The notes below the pieces were generated by a model that saw only the letters and a program-made list of their open reading frames with translations, searched no databases and was not told the origin of the DNA. From positions 62,001-126,000 of the forward strand of contig JAIQET010000003.1 of assembly GCA_020073645.1 (NCBI GenBank): DNA of 64,000 nt, read 5' to 3'. Each line of letters begins with the position of its first letter. The first letter of the stretch is position 1. The DNA is from Terriglobia bacterium. Its GTDB lineage: Bacteria; Acidobacteriota; Terriglobia; Terriglobales; Acidobacteriaceae. The translations under genes and the position numbers were made by a program. This document shows positions 61,181-64,000 of this stretch, in pieces.

Positions 61181-61717
61181 ATGGAAAACGGGCGAAACGG
61201 TAGCAATGGCAACGGGAACCTCAAGAACCTTCCGGGCAGTGGGGATCTACATGTCCAGGAAGTAGTGCGGGCTGCGCACGAAGAACTGCGTCAGCTCATG
61301 CGGCAACGGGCCGAGATCATGAAGCGCATCGGCACCGTAAAACAGACGATCGTGGGACTGGCCAACTTGTTCGGCGACGACGTCCTGACAGAAGAGTTGC
61401 TGGAGCTGGTGGATCGCAAGAGCGGTGGCCGCCAGCCGGGATTTACCAAAGCGTGCCGGATGGTGCTCATGGAAGCCGATCGACCGCTGGGTGCGCGTGA
61501 GGTCTGCGAGCAGATCCAGCAGAAGGTTCCGCCGGTACTGCTTCGCCACAAGGATCCACTGGCCTCGGTGACCACGGTGCTCAATCGTTTGGTGGAGTAC
61601 GGCGAGGCGCGCACTGTGCCGCGGGAGAACGGGCGCAGGGCGTGGCAGTGGGTGTCGGACCCGGCGAATACAGGGCTGGGACGCACTCCCGGCGACGGGA
61701 ATTTCACCGAAGCCTGA
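61181..61717 (+). CDS. Hypothetical protein with winged-helix-like C-terminus
   Basis: A 178-residue protein: Asn/Gly-rich head (MENGRNGSNGNGN), a coiled coil (VVRAAHEELRQLMRQRAEIM, KRIGTVKQTIVG), and a C-terminal segment (FTKACRMVLMEADRPLGARE, SVTTVLNRLVEYGEARTVPR) shaped like a winged-helix DNA-binding domain. GGAGG lies 7 nt before ATG 61181. A strong terminator follows at 61842. Probably regulatory; partner unknown. Confidence 0.7.
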   Translation: MENGRNGSNGNGNLKNLPGSGDLHVQEVVRAAHEELRQLMRQRAEIMKRIGTVKQTIVGLANLFGDDVLTEELLELVDRKSGGRQPGFTKACRMVLMEADRPLGAREVCEQIQQKVPPVLLRHKDPLASVTTVLNRLVEYGEARTVPRENGRRAWQWVSDPANTGLGRTPGDGNFTEA

Positions 61718-61841
61718 AGAGCAGGCAGCGGGTCTGGGCTCGTCCTGCAGGCGCCCTTGTCAGCCGAGGGCAACGCTGCGCGCCTGCCGCTGTGTGTGGT
61801 TCACCGCTTTGTGATCGGACGTGATGCGTGACCGTGAGGAG

Positions 61842-61874
61842 GCCGGGTCAATGCTACGACCCGGCTTTTCCTTT
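61842..61874 (+). terminator. Intrinsic terminator after the winged-helix-like gene
   Basis: GCCGGGTC, 8-nt loop, GACCCGGC, then TTTTCCTTTT; an 8-bp perfect stem with T-run. Confidence 0.85.
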
Positions 61875-61958
61875 TGCGGGTAATTCCAGTGTTCTCCCCA
61901 CACAAAATCAGCAGGAATCGCCGGGACGCGGGCGAGGCGCACCGCGCCACGCGAGCAG

Positions 61959-62672
61959 CTATGCCGGCGGAAGCAGCATTCCTTTCTCCAGGTGGCGGGT
62001 GACGTGGGCGTAGGAGGCCGCGTGCGGATCGTGCGTCACCATCACCACGGTCTTGTGCGAGTCCTCATTCAGCCGCTTGAGGATGTCCAGCACTTCTGTA
62101 GCGGAGTGGCTGTCGAGGTCGCCGGTCGGTTCGTCGGCGAGCAGCAAGGTGGGATCGCTGACAATAGCGCGGGCGATGGCGACGCGCTGTTCCTGTCCGC
62201 CGGAGAGCTGCTTGGGCAAATGGTTCACGCGGTCTTCCAGCCCGACCAGCTTGAGGGCAGTCATCACGTGGTCGCGGCGCTGCTGGGCGCTGAGCTTGGT
62301 CAGCAGCAGCGGCAACTCGACGTTCTCAAAAGCGGTGAGCACAGGAATGAGGTTGAATGTCTGGAAGACGTAGCCGATGTGCTCGTTGCGCCAGCGCGCT
62401 GACTGGCCGTCGCTGAAGCGGAAAATGTTGTCGCCCAGAACCAGCAGTTCGCCCGAGGTCGGCCGGTCGATGGCGGCGATCATGTTCAGCAAGGTGGTCT
62501 TGCCCGAACCGGACGGGCCCATGAGTGCGAGGAATTCTCCCGCACCGATCTCGATGGAAACGTCGTCGAGCGCCTTGACCTCAAAGGCGTCGCGCTTGAA
62601 GACCTTGCTGACGTTGCGGGCCTGGACCACTTTGGTCTGAGTTGCGGTACGTGGAACGGTAGCAGTGCTCAT
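61959..62672 (-). CDS. MacB/LolD-type ABC transporter ATPase
   Basis: A 237-residue ATP-binding subunit. Walker [13 protein letters not shown], signature [14 protein letters not shown] and Walker [15 protein letters not shown] (with the PTGDLDS typical of the MacB/LolD branch) are intact, plus [20 protein letters not shown]. It powers a FtsX-like permease, not present in the window downstream, together with the adaptor encoded just upstream (4-nt overlap). Confidence 0.93.
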   Translation of the reverse strand: MSTATVPRTATQTKVVQARNVSKVFKRDAFEVKALDDVSIEIGAGEFLALMGPSGSGKTTLLNMIAAIDRPTSGELLVLGDNIFRFSDGQSARWRNEHIGYVFQTFNLIPVLTAFENVELPLLLTKLSAQQRRDHVMTALKLVGLEDRVNHLPKQLSGGQEQRVAIARAIVSDPTLLLADEPTGDLDSHSATEVLDILKRLNEDSHKTVVMVTHDPHAASYAHVTRHLEKGMLLPPA

Positions 62673-64000
62673 GACTGTCCTTTGACCTTGATTTTGTCTC
62701 CGTCTTTCAAGTTGGGCGGACCTGAGGTAATGACGTCTTCGCCGCCGGTCAACCCCTCGACCAGGTACCCGCTGCTGCGCGTGGAACGGATGCGGACCTC
62801 GCGCATGGCGGCCTTGCCGTCGTAGGCGATGAAGACGACCTTTTTCCCGTCGTGGTCGCGCACCGCCGCGGTTGGAACCAGCACTCCCGAAGGCTGCGCA
62901 CTGGCGGCCTTGCTTCCCGCCTCATTGGGCAGGAAATTCACCGTCGAGTTCATGTCCGGCCGCAGGTAGGCATCCGGGTTGAGAATCTGGACCTTTACCT
63001 GTACCGTCGCCTTTTGCCGGTTCGCCTCGGGTGAGATCTCCGCGATCTGACCATCGTACTTGCGGTCAGGGTAGGCGTCAGTGGCGAGCGTGCCCTTCTG
63101 ACGCGGGCTGAGCTTGCTGAAATCATCTTGCGCAATATCCAGCTCCACTTGGAGATCGGTGAGGTCGGCGAGTGCGACCACCGAACCCTGCGGGCCGCCC
63201 TCCGCGGAACTGGCAAATTGCGCGGTGATCAGCTCTCCCTTTTCCGCCGTCCGTTCCAGGATGGTGCCGGTCACGGGCGCTCGAATGACCGTGGCATCGA
63301 GTTGCGACTGGGCGTAGGCCAACTGGCCCTGCGCCTGGAGGAGAGCTCCCTTGGCACGCGCAATCTCTTCCGGACGAGGTCCGATCTTCATCAGTTGATA
63401 CGCCTGCGTCAAGGAGTTCACCCGCTGCTGGTCGGCATCAAATTTGGCGGTGGCATCGTCCAGCGATTGCTGCGATAACACACCCTGCCGCACCAGGTCG
63501 CGGGTACGATCCAAAGTGATCTTGTCATTGGCGAGAGTGGCGCGAGCCTCGTCCAGGTTGTGTTGGGCCTGCTGAATCTCCTCAGGCCGGGAGCCATTCT
63601 CCAGTTCCTGCAAGTAGGCCTTGGCGTTTTCCACCGCGCCCCTGGACTGGGTCACCTGCGCGCGGAATTCCTCGTCTTCCAACCTCACTAGAACCTGCGC
63701 CTGCTTGACCTTGTCTCCCTTCTCGACGCCGATCCAGGCGACGCGCCCGGTGACCTTGGAGTTCACGTTGATCTTGTGATGGGCCACGATGTAGCCGCTG
63801 GCGGTCAGCACCGTGCCGGGCGTATCGGCGCTTTCCGCGGCCGCGCGGGCGACGGTCACTTCCGGCGCAGCCGCCGCAAGCAGACGATAGGCCAGGGCGA
63901 CGACACCGAGCAACACTACCAAGGCGATGCCGCCGACAATGTAGCGGCGGGCCCACAGCGGCGGTTTTCCCTCGCCGTTACCGCGTTGCGAGCGGTCGAT
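62669..64000 (-). CDS. Membrane-fusion (HlyD/RND-type) adaptor subunit, 5' end outside window
   Basis: At least 443 residues. The frame stays open through the right edge, with [18 protein letters not shown] forming the N-terminal anchor. Barrel-sandwich pieces ([20 protein letters not shown] and [20 protein letters not shown]) flank a long coiled-coil hairpin (about 90-230 of the visible part). Beta-barrel and C-terminal membrane-proximal domains follow ([37 protein letters not shown]). It bridges inner and outer membranes for the MacB-type exporter; the stop overlaps the ATPase start (ATGA). Confidence 0.9.
   Translation of the reverse strand: MDRSQRGNGEGKPPLWARRYIVGGIALVVLLGVVALAYRLLAAAAPEVTVARAAAESADTPGTVLTASGYIVAHHKINVNSKVTGRVAWIGVEKGDKVKQAQVLVRLEDEEFRAQVTQSRGAVENAKAYLQELENGSRPEEIQQAQHNLDEARATLANDKITLDRTRDLVRQGVLSQQSLDDATAKFDADQQRVNSLTQAYQLMKIGPRPEEIARAKGALLQAQGQLAYAQSQLDATVIRAPVTGTILERTAEKGELITAQFASSAEGGPQGSVVALADLTDLQVELDIAQDDFSKLSPRQKGTLATDAYPDRKYDGQIAEISPEANRQKATVQVKVQILNPDAYLRPDMNSTVNFLPNEAGSKAASAQPSGVLVPTAAVRDHDGKKVVFIAYDGKAAMREVRIRSTRSSGYLVEGLTGGEDVITSGPPNLKDGDKIKVKGQS

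Noticed and set aside
1-64000. tRNA, rRNA, transposase or phage integrase genes
   Set aside because: None was recognised by eye anywhere in the window; a covariance scan could still find a tRNA missed by reading.

Overview
The window reads as a high-GC chromosomal segment from an Acidobacteriota bacterium, most likely class Terriglobia (Koribacter/Sulfotelmatobacter-like). The main reasons are the duplicated-type MacB/FtsX permease at the left edge, an ECF sigma factor coupled to a Ser/Thr kinase with TPR repeats, two roughly 1170-residue Oar-like outer-membrane proteins with a carboxypeptidase-regulatory N-terminus, a TPR-containing sulfatase-like protein, and families of short intergenic repeats. 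This assignment is inference from gene content; no rRNA or tRNA gene was seen.

Layout. 1-4.5 kb: permease end, then sigma factor and kinase on the minus strand. 5-8.2 kb: three exported proteins, including a repeat-rich Tyr-rich one. 8.3-12.1 kb: a form II CO-dehydrogenase-like (xanthine dehydrogenase family) operon in the order S-L-M. 12.1-21.5 kb: housekeeping and small genes, including two cupins, an exported msrA/msrB pair, a secreted methyltransferase, serS and a LolA-like protein. 21.6-30.8 kb: two Oar-like receptors around a sulfatase-like/TPR protein. 31-34 kb: a membrane LuxR regulator with a DUF4199 protein, a gene relic and a GT-C glycosyltransferase. 34-37.5 kb: a giant GH18/deacetylase/GT2 fusion. 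37.7-42 kb: tryptophanase, a compact two-gene pair (small protein plus DUF2335 membrane protein) and a P5C dehydrogenase. 42-43 kb: a PilZ protein and a response regulator that lacks the phospho-acceptor Asp.

44.2-46.1 kb is an accessory island: an XRE controller-like regulator, a BamHI-like restriction endonuclease and a convergent DNA methyltransferase. It is bracketed at a distance by two copies of one intergenic repeat in opposite orientation. 46.8-51 kb holds a benzoate-CoA-ligase-like gene, a PilZ-TonB fusion, a GNAT enzyme and a small coiled-coil protein. 51.4-57 kb holds a membrane-anchored GcvH-like protein without the lipoyl lysine, then a tight operon: RsbRD-N-like protein, CoA-transferase, ferredoxin, and 2-oxoacid:ferredoxin oxidoreductase alpha and fused beta-gamma subunits. 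A perfect CRP/FNR-type palindrome precedes this operon. 57-64 kb holds a secreted propeller and Cys-rich pair, a marR-arsM arsenic operon, a winged-helix-like protein, and a MacB-type ABC ATPase with its membrane-fusion protein.

The most noteworthy items are the restriction-modification island, the CRP-like-site/VOR operon, the DUF2335 pair, the triple-domain exopolysaccharide fusion, the Cys-rich MarR/ArsM unit, and several regulators or enzymes that lack a canonical catalytic residue.
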